A stretch of DNA of 64,000 nucleotides from Sclerotiophoma versabilis (GCA_012274445.1 JAAROD010000058.1:1054001-1118000); one strand, 5' to 3'. Shown: positions 33,635-44,200, numbered from the stretch's first letter. The notes: generated from the letters alone by a model not told the origin. Numbers and translations are program-made.

Positions 33635-35332
33635 TGTTGCTGCCGTTGTAGAGACACTATGTCTGTCTAAAATGGGTCGCGATGAAGATGTTGTCGATTC
33701 AGCAACCGTGTGTAAATCGTTCATGTGAGGTAGCACCATGTTGGATGATGGTTGCTGCTTTATACACCTGACACTTGATCAACAAGCAGCTGCGGGGAAG
33801 CTAGCTAGTGTCAATAAACCCCTGTACACCCTGCACCTGCATCGGCCTCGCGCTAAGACCTTGGCCACCTTCTTGGAGGCTGTGCTGGAAAAACACAACG
33901 AAGAATCTGCATAATCACCACAGTAACAGCAATCGCACCGCATCTTACCCCTCATGCTTGGTATCTAGATGAAGCTCAACAACGCGCGACTCTCATAGCG
34001 GTACTGCGATCGCTCCTCTCTTGTCTCTCATTTCAAAGCGCGCATCTCAAACTCTGCACGCTTCATGACATTAACACCGACCACACGTCCGAGCGTCGTG
34101 AGAGATCGGCACAGCAACACCAAGGCCACCCGTCCGCAGCTCCAAGCAGCCCACAAGTCGGTTAGCACGGGTGTCTCATTCATTCTAAACCCAAATTGCA
34201 CCCACCGGTGTGCTCGTGATGTAGCCAATCCACTGCGAGTCTGCCTCAGTGGCTAAAGGAGAATTAATCCCTCCACACAGACCTCGTCTAGCAATCGTTC
34301 GCAGCATCTCCGTCGTCACTACGTCAATAGCTCGCGCTTTCGGCATTTCGCGAGGTATCACGCGCTGCAGTAGCGCCACGGGTTTGGAGCACACTGGGCG
34401 CGCTTTATTCGGCTCAGCCTTACCGGTGGCGTAGCGTCGAATATTGGAAGCATCAGAGAAGCTTATGGGGCTAATGTCCGTTTTCAGATCACCAGGCAGG
34501 ATGATTTCAGGGCTGCGGTGTCGGAGATGGCAAAGACCTCGCACGGTGGGAATAACGGCACAGTCGTAGTGATGATCTTCCGAGCGAGTGTAATGGCACG
34601 CCTGATGTGGTAAAATCGAGGCTGTACCACTGTGTTGGCCCAGGGCCGACCTCGTTATTCCCACGCGCCATGTCGACGCACAGAACACCACAGACACATT
34701 GAAGTCTGCCTGTGGTTTGCCACGTGGGTTTACGTGCATATCTTCACGCTGCCCAAGATCACACTCTTCGTATTGGCGCTTGACCGGTGAGGATGAAGTC
34801 ACAGATACGAACATCACTCTGCATTGTTGCTGCACTGCCCCATTAAGGCCTTTTCTCGCCGTGAAACTCAAAGGCTCACCGAGCAGCTTACTCTGGTCAC
34901 TTGCCGGTTTCTAGCTTATCTCTTTTGCAAACCCTATCTCACGGAGCGGCGTAGTAGCATAGCCAGCGGTATTATCACCGACCATATTTTTTACCAAGAT
35001 TAAGTCTCCGCCGCACCGCAGACTGAGACGTGTAGGCGCGCCGTACGACGCAAATAGCTCTCAGCTCGAACTGTACCCGGTCGCGCCTTGAATGATTTTT
35101 CAGTCTTGAGGAGCTCTCAGAGCAGATATAATATATTGTGGAAGACCTGGGGATGCTCATTCACACTGTGTGAAGGCTCTTATGATCCTGAAAAGTGGGA
35201 AACGACAACAACTACTTCCAAACTTTTCTACTGCAGCTAGTATATCATTGGCAGGTTCAAGACTACACTTGTACTGACGCAAAGTGCTCTGTAGTCCTTT
35301 ATCTGTTTATTATTCTGCAAGACTTGCGCATG
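33635..35332. other. Long region without a supported gene
   Basis: 1.7 kb upstream of the stomatin gene. A 228-codon minus-strand frame (34185-34871) begins with TTG and has no domain, so I leave it unannotated. No tRNA or repeat is seen. Confidence 0.45.
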
Positions 35333-36280
35333 CTACTCTGAATGCCTGTCACAAATCAGAGGATGCAATCCTTGCCGCATAATCCAAAGATTTCCACTAT
35401 CTATTCCAGGTTGAGGAAACTTGCTCCTATCTGAGACAACTTGCCCGTTAAAGTCTGCCCAGCGATGCAACTCCGACGACGCAACAGACAAGCTTCGTCT
35501 CGTTGATATGACAAGTCTGCCGATTCCAAATAGAGCTTTGTACTCGCGAATCCCCATGAATTCGTACCGCGTATCAAACACAACAGTGTCGCAGTGACGA
35601 AAAGTGCCCCAGTAGCAACCGAGCCACCGAACGATAGGCCGAGCTTCCAGGCTGAGAGCCTCAGCACGAATATCATCCAAGGTCACCTGGGCTTTTTCCG
35701 GTAGTCTTACGCCTTGGAAACCTACTGTGCGGAGCTTTTAGGTTGCTTCCTCTTTCACCAGATTGAGGTCCACCATAAAACCAGACTGTGGTAGATCCCT
35801 GCGGTAGCAATCGGGGCGGTTGTTAGATCTAAATGTAAGGCCTATGATCTTCTCAAGATAGCCCTCGGCGTGCGATCGATGAGGTAACGGACGTAGCTGG
35901 CTTTGACAGATATGGTGGGTTTCTTTCTAGTGATACGCATCTTGTACCTCTCCATCAAAAGCTTTGCAGGTGAACAGTAGGGTGAAATTCCCTGGATTGG
36001 ACTTGGGCTTTTATATGCTAGAGAGTGTCATTCTTCTGTGTCTACTGTGGTATCTCAGACCGGATGTGATCAGAGCTGTGATGAATTTGTCGTTAGGCAG
36101 GGCGACCTGTCAATCTTGGGCTTTTCATTATACGGTCTATCGTGGGTCGCGCATAGACATGAATCAAAACGTTTTCCCACAATGTGTCACATATTTCGAG
36201 CCTGGTTTCCACAGATGCCCCCATAGGTGATGCTCTTGGATATTCGGCAGTCTTGACAGTATTAAATCCCATCTCCATGG
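35333..36280 (-). pseudogene. Degenerate coding remnants, family unknown
   Basis: Several short minus-strand segments in different frames look protein-like but are separated by stops. They are 36093-36278 (contains PRASPMGASVETRLEICDTL), a stretch near 35860-35950 (ERYKMRITRKKPTISVKASY), one near 35750-35850 (LTFRSNNRPDCYRRDL) and 35333-35720 (KLRTVGFQGVRLPEKAQVTL, then RPIVRWLGCYWG and DTRYEFMGIREYK). Together they suggest one decayed gene of about 250-300 residues. Stops and shifts are too many for a simple intron model. The nearby 2EXR/F-box-like genes make a related ancestor possible, but no diagnostic motif survives. Confidence 0.3.
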
Positions 36281-37277
36281 ACGCCTTTGCCGCATCTTCG
36301 GTAGCTCTATACAGATGCGGCAGGAGCGCATTGTATTCTCAGCCCACCATATAGATCTTGGCGTGCTTTGATACGCATTTCGAATGACGAGGCATGACTG
36401 CGGGTGTTAAGTATCAAATGAAACTATGTTTTAGAATGATATTCGCTTGCCATATGGGTATTGCAAACCCTATCTAAGGTTTTTATCTGCGGAGCAATGT
36501 AATTCTATGAGCGGCTATTGAACTTGTGAACATGTAGCATTTAAATGTGTTTCTTGTATTTGATAACCTCCCAGAGAAGGTACGGAGTCAGGTCTAGCAG
36601 TATGCCCTCTGAGACTACTTGTCCAAAGCTGACTTCAATCATCTTTTCACATTCGTATAATCCCAGACTCGCTCTTGATGGCATGCTTAGGGCGTGAGCA
36701 CAAAGACTCCCATCATTGATCCCATCCACTGACTGAGTCTCGCCATAGGACCTTCGATGTTACAAAAAGGGTGGAGCTACTCCACACAATTGGGAAACGT
36801 GGTGGCGCCTCTAGAATTCGGAAACTGATACTCTCGAGATCAAAATGAATGACAGTAGCATTCAGTATCAGTGCCCCACAGGATTAAGAGTTTGTGTGAT
36901 ACACTGCTTTCAAGCAGTATCAGCGAGACTGGGCTTGGAGCGGCCTGAATACAGCTCCATCCACTATTCCAGAGACTCCAGTGGGTGGACCCGTTTATCA
37001 CGCGGCACTAGAAGTTCAAGCGAAGAAAAGAGCAAATAGTGATAACAGCCAAGTAGAAGAAGGAGTGTCGAATCAGGCGCATAAATGACACTCGAACAGT
37101 ATCCAGAAAACAAAAGATACGCTGAAAGCCTCCGATTCCGCACTTGTAAGCCCGAAGAGCAGCAGAAACATCGATAAACCCTGCAGAAACAGAGCCCAAG
37201 TCCAGAAGTAGGAATGGCTAGTCTTCTCGTATCCTAGGTACGGTCAACACAATACTCGCAACGGGGACGGACCTCTC
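36281..37277. other. AT-richer region, no gene recognised
   Basis: About 1 kb with only short open frames (for example 36541-36729, minus). No domain, RNA gene or clear repeat is seen. Confidence 0.4.
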
Positions 37278-37442
37278 TCACCACTTTTGGAAGCGCACAG
37301 CATACTCTCCGTTCTCAGCTTTGTTCTGTCGCGCTCTCCGTATAGTGCCCATGCATGCTCCCCACGTGAGCACTACCGTGACGTTGCACGCGATGAAGAG
37401 CGCTGAGTTCTTCGGCGCGCGCTTGAGCAGATTGTCAACCAT
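37278..37442 (-). CDS. 54-residue single-pass membrane microprotein
   Basis: A short frame from ATG 37442 to TGA 37278, in a good start context (ACCATGG). The protein reads MVDNLLKRAPKNSALFIACN, then a hydrophobic stretch (VTVVLTWGACMG) and a basic region (TIRRARQNKAENGEYAVRFQKW). One membrane span of about 20 residues (14-33) followed by Arg/Lys-rich residues predicts an N-out/C-in or mitochondrial inner-membrane orientation. Size, codon use and the basic-span-basic design are typical of small fungal subunits of respiratory or translocase complexes, but I cannot name it. It is below common gene-calling cut-offs, so it is easily missed. No intron is needed. Confidence 0.6.
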   Translation of the reverse strand: MVDNLLKRAPKNSALFIACNVTVVLTWGACMGTIRRARQNKAENGEYAVRFQKW

Positions 37443-37875
37443 GGTGAGTTCTCCCAGTGAGTGAGAAGAGTATTGTTGGTAGGAGATTAGTCAAGGCAGA
37501 GTCAGTGTTAGATGTAGAGAAGAATGGAGGGAGGCGTGAATGTCAAGGTGCAGCTAGCGCGCGCTAATGCAGGGCCGCTGACCTCATTGTATTCCGCGGA
37601 CACGGAAAGGGAGCACAGATCGCCCTTGACATGTCATCTACACAGAAACTATTATTGTGTGCGTGATATATCATCTAAAAACAAGCGCAAGAGCTTGAAG
37701 GTGCTTGCTGCTGTTTAGTTGAGAACCAATGACGTTTACAAGATGGCACCTGCACCGCAACCGGTCAAGACCCATAGCCTCAAGTTCGCAGTGACAGACG
37801 TTTGACAAACACAACAACTATAAAACCGTTACATACTAAACACCCAGTGATACTTCGTAGTTCTCCATCACCATC
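37443..37875. other. Intergenic region, 0.43 kb
   Basis: Upstream of the microprotein gene and 3' flank of the 2EXR gene. Nothing recognised. Confidence 0.4.
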
Positions 37876-38718
37876 TCAGATACCAACTTGATACCACTCC
37901 TCCACCCCAGCCCGAAGACCAGGCCTACTACCCTCACCAGGCCACTCTCCCCGCTCAAAGCGTCCCGCGGGAAAGAACCTAAGATTCTCCGGCAAGCGCA
38001 ACGCATCTCTTGCATACCCTTGCCAAACACCACTCATCTTCCGGACAGCCTCCTCAACGACCCCTGCCTCCCCAGACGTGCACTGGAACCCAGCGCAGCA
38101 ACTTTCCTTCCGTACTGCCATCGACACAATGCACCCGATGAGCGAGCGCCGGCAAAAGTTCTTCAGTCGCTTGTCGAATCGAGCCATATACACCTGGACT
38201 CTGATGTGAGTGTGTGCACGGCAGAATATGGCAAGGTGCGCGATTGCTTGGAGATCGAATATGGTGCTCCAAACCGTGGAGCTGTAATCGGGTATACTAC
38301 ATGGCACTCTCTCACGTATGATAATGGTTTGAAGCTTGGAAATCTGCGCAGCTGAACGCCCGTGTAGCCAGCGATTGCATGTTGTGGATGCTGATTCGAG
38401 GGGACACGGTTCCTCAGGGAAGACGACGTGGGTTGTAGACATCAAAAAGGATGTTTCGCGTCGTAGTAGTTGGCATGCGTACTGAATTTGGTTAATCTCT
38501 GTGTACAACTCTTTGCAGTTAGAGCCTGCTTCGTCGCCGCTCAATTCGACAGAGATGCGGTTTTTGTAATACTTGTAGCGGTCGTCTTGTGCTGTCATGT
38601 AGCGGACGCACAGAAGGGGCTTAGATGTTGCTAGCACATATCCGTATATCAGGTTACGAAGCTCGGCAGGTAATGCGAGAAGGCGAGAAGACTGCACAAT
38701 CCGGCGTGCAGAGGTCAT
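37876..38718 (-). CDS. 2EXR / F-box-like domain protein
   Basis: An uninterrupted 280-residue frame. The opening RLLALPAELRNLIYGYVLA is the LPxELRxxIY motif that begins the 2EXR and related F-box-like domains abundant in Pleosporales. The rest is a moderately hydrophobic alpha/beta region with scattered Cys and no catalytic motif, including ACQLLRRETSFLM (the typical 'xCrqlrrE' segment of this family) and HVVFPE. The biochemical role of these proteins is unknown; an adaptor role in ubiquitination is often assumed by analogy. It is divergent from an F-box-like gene 453 bases away, and a decayed 2EXR copy lies at 58.3-59.3 kb. Confidence 0.75.
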   Translation of the reverse strand: MTSARRIVQSSRLLALPAELRNLIYGYVLATSKPLLCVRYMTAQDDRYKYYKNRISVELSGDEAGSNCKELYTEINQIQYACQLLRRETSFLMSTTHVVFPEEPCPLESASTTCNRWLHGRSAAQISKLQTIIIRERVPCSIPDYSSTVWSTIFDLQAIAHLAIFCRAHTHIRVQVYMARFDKRLKNFCRRSLIGCIVSMAVRKESCCAGFQCTSGEAGVVEEAVRKMSGVWQGYARDALRLPENLRFFPAGRFERGEWPGEGSRPGLRAGVEEWYQVGI

Positions 38719-39171
38719 GGTTATCGGTCGATAGAAGTCCGAGTTATGGGATGGACTCAGTGTTGGTCAGCAGGCCATTGCTAGTCTGATAAGCTCTTTG
38801 CGGATTGCAACAACTCTCCATGTCAGATCCGCCAAATAGGCAAATAGCTGACCGGATGGTGCCGCCTTTGTTGAACCAACAAACTCTGGGTGGACATGGT
38901 CGACCCATGTCGTTCAGAGATGATCCACAGTGTACCATGCTCTTGCGAACGTTTCAAGTGAATAGTTGCTTTGTTGGTTTGGAGCAGATTTGGCTGCTAC
39001 AAAGAAACCTTTCACCTGTCGCAGGCACGGTGGCTTTGACCACTGTTGCACAAACAAATCAAAGCAAACTGCTTACCTGAAATGCTCCTCACACCACCGC
39101 GAACTCGCCCAACTTAACTTACCAGTTGGGCTGCGCGAAGAACAACCGGTATATCTGCGAAGACCTCCAGG
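38719..39171. promoter_or_regulatory. Divergent promoter of two F-box-like genes
   Basis: 453 bases between divergent start codons of a 2EXR-type and an F-box-like gene. No specific site recognised. Confidence 0.4.
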
Positions 39172-40311
39172 ATGGTTCTGCAATCTTATTTACTAAAACT
39201 TCCTACAGAGCTGCAGCAGAAAATTACTGCGTACCTGGCTGGCGATGCTAAGAACACTCACAATGCTCGTTCACTATTGAATCTGGCTCTCGCCTGTCGC
39301 CACCTAGCACCTGTTGTACAGGAGGCGTTGTGTCTTGCCCCAGTTCTGCAATCAAGCAAAGTCCATCTGCTGCTGCGATTCCTCTTCAAATATCCCAACC
39401 TGGCGAAGAAGATCAAGAACCTCACCATTGACACCAAGGAGACGCGGAAAGATAAGGCATATCCGGAGCTCATCGCTCACCTTGAGCCTGATATGCTAGA
39501 CGATTGTAGGCGGCACGTTCGAACTTTGCCCGTTCGAAAGGATATCCAGGACAAGATGATTGCTTTGCTGAAGCGTGATCATTTTGAAGACCACGCAGTG
39601 TTACTTGGCCTCCTGCTCACCATGCTCCCGCAGCTCGAGCAACTGTACCTCGCCGGCTCCGTACTCCTCAACTTCCCACTATTTCACCACATTATCCCCT
39701 ACGATACAGATACCGGTCTTGCAAAACCTGGTCGGGCAGACGGTCCAGACCTGACGTGGATCATGACCTTGATCGGACATAAGCTCACAGCACTGGAGCT
39801 CCCTATTGATCTGCGTCATACGGTCGAGATAAACGCCTCGAAACTGCAGAGCATATCGCAGTTGCCGAAGTACTTTCCCAACCTGCGCTGGCTAAGCATA
39901 CCGCACATGGCCGCCACTGAGATCACGAGGACATCATGCGAGGACGTTATCCCGCCGAACCTCGAAACGCTGGTGTTGACCGACGCGCGATGTAGCTGCT
40001 TCGAGCAGTTCTCCCAAGGGCTTCTGGACAACAACTACGAGACTCGGTTGTTTCCGCAACTCTCGAGGATTGAGCTGTACCACCGCTACCCGGTCGTGCC
40101 CACTGACGAGAACATTGTTGATGCTCTAGCGGACGCAGGTATTGAGGTATCCGAGTACATTCCGGACTGCTGTCTGCGATTGGGAGACGAGTTCTATCAC
40201 CCATGGAAATATACGCTGGTCGAGATTAGAGCTTTAGAGGAAAGTAAGCATACGGAGTACGCGACTGCGTGGAATCGTGCCGCGTTGCAGTGTGATAGCG
40301 ATGTCGATTAG
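39172..40311 (+). CDS. F-box-like protein with leucine-rich helical body
   Basis: An intronless 379-residue protein. The N-terminus (YLLKLPTELQQKITAYLAG, then ARSLLNLALACRHLAPVVQE) fits the F-box consensus LPxEL...I..yL....l..l...cr.l. The body has irregular leucine-rich repeats (LLTMLPQLEQLYLAGSVLL, YFPNLRWLSIPHM, PPNLETLVLTDARC, FPQLSRIELYHRY), the usual substrate-binding half of SCF adaptors. The C-terminus is charged and Trp/Tyr-containing. Such proteins would link a target to Skp1-Cul1; no target can be inferred. Family members are numerous and fast-evolving in plant-associated ascomycetes. Confidence 0.75.
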   Translation: MVLQSYLLKLPTELQQKITAYLAGDAKNTHNARSLLNLALACRHLAPVVQEALCLAPVLQSSKVHLLLRFLFKYPNLAKKIKNLTIDTKETRKDKAYPELIAHLEPDMLDDCRRHVRTLPVRKDIQDKMIALLKRDHFEDHAVLLGLLLTMLPQLEQLYLAGSVLLNFPLFHHIIPYDTDTGLAKPGRADGPDLTWIMTLIGHKLTALELPIDLRHTVEINASKLQSISQLPKYFPNLRWLSIPHMAATEITRTSCEDVIPPNLETLVLTDARCSCFEQFSQGLLDNNYETRLFPQLSRIELYHRYPVVPTDENIVDALADAGIEVSEYIPDCCLRLGDEFYHPWKYTLVEIRALEESKHTEYATAWNRAALQCDSDVD

Positions 40312-41331
40312 GCGCCGACCAGAGGTGGGAAGCAGCTGGAACATGCAGCGGTTGTTTTTCAACGGCAGTTTTTCGCGGAGGACTTAGCTGAGCCGGAGTT
40401 TTGGTGAGGAGAGCATGATGGAAGATGGCTGAAGTGGACGCGGGAAAACACTTATCCGCTAGCGCGTTAAGGCATTGCAGAATCATTCTTGTCTACAGCA
40501 AGGGGAAAGCACAACGGGACATTACTAGCATTGAAGTGATATCAAAACAAAGCTATGCTGAAATTGTAGCAGTCAACACGTTCTCACTTATTCTCGCATA
40601 ACAATCCGAGCTAGTGCCAGTAGACACCCTCACTTTGGGCATATGGTGGACCTCCATGTTTCAGGAAGTCGACCGCAGTACCTTGCGCAGCACCGACAGA
40701 CTTACAAGCTTTTCGTAGTTCGAGGCCGTCACCGCTGCATTGCAGAGTGTGCAGCGAGGTTTGATGTTAGATTTGGGGCTCCACTTGAGCCTTGAAGAAC
40801 GCGTGGAGCTCACACAAAGATCTACCAGCCAAGCACAACAGTGAAGTGGAGTGGAGTTTATTTCGAGAGAAAAGTGGAGCAAAGCCAAGGTCAACATGGT
40901 ACTCTCGCTTGTGGTGAGAGTCTCGTCTTCAGCCTTATCGGCTTTACTGCAACCCAGGCTTTGAAAGTACAAAACTGCGCATGCTCGGATAAGGAACGAT
41001 AGGTAGCAATCAACTCTCATTCTACTATCAAGACAACTGCAAGCCAACAGTGGGCAAGCTCAACTACAACTAATCCAGCCTCCAGTCTCTGTCTGCAACG
41101 AGCCAAGTGAAGGGTAGTTCGCCATCTCTAACGCCATGCTCTACGTGTCTCTCAAAGGACGACACGGAATCAAAATAAACCCAAAGCCCAGTCGACGTAA
41201 ATTCTTCAGATATATGCGCGTGCAGTTTTTGTCTAAATGGCGCCCTTTGATAACGCCAATGCCATGTGGTAACGACGATTGAAGAATAGAAAGAATGCGA
41301 TGTATGTACAGCGGTAATCGTGTGTGGTGAT
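40312..41331. other. Convergent intergenic region, 1.0 kb
   Basis: 3' flanks of the F-box-like gene and the oxidoreductase. A 128-codon minus-strand frame (40661-41047) starts with TTG and has no domain. No RNA gene is seen. Confidence 0.45.
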
Positions 41332-43350
41332 TTACCAGGTTTCCTGCATGAAGTTAGTACTTAGACTTTGACTGTTGGACAAAGTGGGAGCACTTACGGC
41401 AATGTACTGGCCATCATTCTTTTTGTTGGCCCAGAACTCATGAGCTTCCTCGCGGCTAAGGTTACCCTTTTGCATGGTAATGTCGATCAGAGCTTCCTCG
41501 ACGCCCTCGCCCATGCCCTTGCTGCTACCGCAGACAAAAATACGGCCGTCAAGTGCGTTGATAACAAACCAGACAATGTCGGCTTGCATGCGGACCTCAT
41601 CTTGAACGTACTTGGCCTCAGTCTGACCGGTGACGCGGGTCTTGCGGCTCTGAACGACCTTCTTGATCTCACGCTCGTGGTCGCCAAGCTCGCCGGAGTA
41701 AAGCTCGTCCAACATGGAGTCACGAACACCCTGAATCAGCCAGATCTTGTTGGCACAGTTGGCGTTCTTCAGCCTGTTCAGGATGAAGCCACGGAATGGA
41801 GCCATGCCAACACCAGCACCAATGAGAACCATTGGACCTTCACCACCGAACTGCTTGGACAGTGGGTTCGCCATGAGGCCGCGGAACATAGGAACGCGAA
41901 GGTCAAGGATTTCGCGAGGATCAATACCCTCCTGCTCGGCGGTGATGAACTGCTGAGCAATGCGCTCCATGAAGCCACTACCGACACCGGTGCGTGTAGC
42001 GCCAGGCGCATGCCAATCCGGCGTCTCGTGGACGGTGACGGCCATTTCAATCAAACGGCGCTTGCCAGGTAGACCGGGGCGGGCAGACGAGATGTGGGGA
42101 TCGTTCGATAGCGAATAGAATCGTGGCATAAGCTGTGTAAGGACGGAGAGGAGGTTCGGTAGCGGAGGCTTCGAAGATGGAAATGCGCTAAGGAGCTGAG
42201 GAACGGTAAGATGGGAGGTGGTGCGGAGGTCGCAGAAGGCTGCTTGACCCTGTGCCGAGCAGAGGTACTCGAGAATCTTCTTCTCGTTGGGAGCTTCGGC
42301 GAATTCTGCCAGGACGCGAAGGAGGTTCTTGGTCGGTGGGCTCGACTGGATGTCTGTGCACCATGTGAGCAGCTCACGACGTGTGGTAACCAGCTCACGG
42401 GGCTGGTCCTCTCCCCAGATCGTAGGCCATCGCCCACCCTTGGTCTTGAGCGTGACCGGCTTGTCACGAACGAACTTTGGCACGCCAAGAAGATCGAACA
42501 ATTCGTCGACCATCTCCGGTGCGTTGGGCGGGCAGATGCCAATAGCACCGCCAACCTTGAAGTCGACACCGCCCTCATCAGGGTAGTCGGTCACATCGAT
42601 GTCAAAGTGGATTGTTCTCTTCTCAGCGCCTGGCTTGGTCAACTCGCGGGCGTGGTAAAGAGGCGCAGAGTAGACGTTGTACGGTGGGTGTGGCTGGACA
42701 TATTTGGGCGGTGTCTTGTGGACCTCGGAGACGTACTTGACCTCCTTGGACGGCAGGGGCTCGAAGGACATGTTGACGGGCGGCAGCGGCGTGGTGTCGG
42801 TGAGCTCACTGTCGAGAGCAAGAGGGCCGATCTTCAGGTTGAGGCTCCTGAAGGCGGCATTGTCAGGGATGACGACGGGGACGAAGGACGGCGAGGCCGT
42901 GTCTGGCTGGAGGGTCTTGAGCAGACAGCAGCCTCCACCGCAGCACTGGCTGATGAGCTTGGTGGCCGTCTCGCCGTTGCCCAGTATGCGCTGGATGTCT
43001 GCAGGGCTGTCTGAGATGAGCGTGGTAGAGGCGCGTCGAGGGCGCGGCTGGCCATTGAAGTTGACTGCGGCGGTGGGGAGGTCCTCGAGCTTGTCGACGA
43101 TCTCCTCGACGGCCTGGTCAGGCTCGGTGTTGGGCGTCATGGGCGCCTCGGAGTCGTCGCTGCTGTTCTGGCTCCATAGTATGGACTCACCCGACGACTT
43201 GGGCGATGGGTGCTCGGGCTGGGACGGGGCGTGCGGCGGCTTGAGGACGAGCTGGGGCACGTCGCGCGGCTCGCAGGGAATTGGGTCGTCCGGGTGCGAC
43301 GTCGCGGTGGAGGGCAGCTGGTGCTGCGGGGCGGCGGTCGAGGAAGCCAT
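41332..43350 (-). CDS. Cytochrome P450 reductase-like FAD/NADPH oxidoreductase without FMN domain
   Basis: Exons 41398-43350 and 41332-41343 give 654 residues; the last exon encodes only E-T-W. Residues 1 to about 165 are a disordered Pro/Ser-rich region with a CCGGGCCLL motif. The rest is the CPR-type FAD/NADPH module: FAD motif PRFYSLSN, a glycine turn GVGSGFMERI, the NADPH loop IGAGVGMAPFRGFI, the ribose/phosphate segment near SGELGDHEREIKK, GRIFVCGSSKGMGEGVEEAL, and a C-terminal Trp as in CPR, where it stacks on the flavin. There is no flavodoxin (FMN) domain, so electrons must go to a separate acceptor or directly to a small molecule. Six iron-GATA sites upstream suggest iron control. 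An alternative start at a short upstream exon (about 43459, 34-base intron) is possible but weak. Confidence 0.85.
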   Translation of the reverse strand: MASSTAAPQHQLPSTATSHPDDPIPCEPRDVPQLVLKPPHAPSQPEHPSPKSSGESILWSQNSSDDSEAPMTPNTEPDQAVEEIVDKLEDLPTAAVNFNGQPRPRRASTTLISDSPADIQRILGNGETATKLISQCCGGGCCLLKTLQPDTASPSFVPVVIPDNAAFRSLNLKIGPLALDSELTDTTPLPPVNMSFEPLPSKEVKYVSEVHKTPPKYVQPHPPYNVYSAPLYHARELTKPGAEKRTIHFDIDVTDYPDEGGVDFKVGGAIGICPPNAPEMVDELFDLLGVPKFVRDKPVTLKTKGGRWPTIWGEDQPRELVTTRRELLTWCTDIQSSPPTKNLLRVLAEFAEAPNEKKILEYLCSAQGQAAFCDLRTTSHLTVPQLLSAFPSSKPPLPNLLSVLTQLMPRFYSLSNDPHISSARPGLPGKRRLIEMAVTVHETPDWHAPGATRTGVGSGFMERIAQQFITAEQEGIDPREILDLRVPMFRGLMANPLSKQFGGEGPMVLIGAGVGMAPFRGFILNRLKNANCANKIWLIQGVRDSMLDELYSGELGDHEREIKKVVQSRKTRVTGQTEAKYVQDEVRMQADIVWFVINALDGRIFVCGSSKGMGEGVEEALIDITMQKGNLSREEAHEFWANKKNDGQYIAVSAPTLSNSQSLSTNFMQETW

Positions 43351-43554
43351 GGAGCGGTGGTGTGGTGGAGGGAGGAAGGCGGACGGGCGGGCTGAGGACG
43401 CGACAAAGGGGCCTAGCAATGGTCGTCATGGTTAGCACGGCCTTACTCAGAGCTTGCATACCATCAGCAAGCAGCGACGGCAGCGCGGAGAGCAGCGCAT
43501 GGCATGCCGAGTTGCTCAGTCAGCGCTCGGTGCGCGGGGTTGGGCGCCGCTGGC

Positions 43555-43563
43555 TTATCTGAT
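43555..43563 (-). promoter_or_regulatory. Iron-GATA site ATCAGATAA
   Basis: Exact match to ATCWGATAA on the minus strand, about 205 bases upstream of the oxidoreductase start. It is the nearest of the six sites. Confidence 0.65.
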
Positions 43564-43576
43564 CGAGGGCCAAAAA

Positions 43577-43585
43577 TTATCAGAT
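43577..43585 (-). promoter_or_regulatory. Iron-GATA site ATCTGATAA
   Basis: Exact match on the minus strand, 22 bases from the previous site in the same orientation. It forms a close pair with that site. Confidence 0.65.
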
Positions 43586-44191
43586 GGTGGGATGCTGTGC
43601 GTACCTCCTCGATGTGGCTGCGCGCGCCGAAGTGGCAAACGGACGCGAGAGAGTGACAGCCGCCGTGTCGTCTGCAGTGCGTTGCGAGTCGACACTTTGA
43701 AGGGCAAGTCCGAGGCAAGTGTGCAGGTGCAGTGGGCAGTGGGTGCGGACGAGGTACTATGGCTGGAAGAGATCTCAAGAGTGGGTGCAGGGTGGTGACG
43801 GCACTGCGGGCGCTGCGCTTCTAAACCTGTGCCGATCCAAGAACCCGTCTGCGAGGCTGAACGATCATCAGCGCTCGATCGGGCAAAGCAGGACTGGAGG
43901 AAGGCGGGCGCAGGCTCCGCGGCTCGGCAGTGGCAGGCCGCTTGGGCAGCCCAGCACCGATCGCTTTTCCAGTCGGCAGTCTGTCTGCTGAGACGCGGTT
44001 GAGCCAGCCTGCGCCGACAGAATCGTCTCCTGATCTCAGCCGTGCCACTCTGACCGCCGTGCTCCTTGACCTCTGACCGCCGTGCTGTGCCGCTATTTTG
44101 AGACGCTGAGATGAGCTCCTCAGCACATGATGGCGCACAGCACCGAGCCCCCGCCAGCTCCCAAGACGCCGTTCATCGCGGTGTGCTCCGC

Positions 44192-44200
44192 ATCTGATAA
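44192..44200 (+). promoter_or_regulatory. Iron-GATA site ATCTGATAA
   Basis: Exact match on the plus strand, alone in the middle of the spacer. Confidence 0.55.

Noticed and set aside
34185..34871. 228-codon minus-strand frame
   Set aside because: It begins with TTG, with no ATG near the start, no domain, and basic His/Arg/Cys-rich random-like composition.
40661..41047. 128-codon minus-strand frame between convergent genes
   Set aside because: It begins with TTG. A CTLCNAA segment looked zinc-like, but there is no second Cys pair or family match.
42211..43435. Long plus-strand frames opposite the oxidoreductase
   Set aside because: Antisense shadows of a GC-rich coding exon; no motifs.
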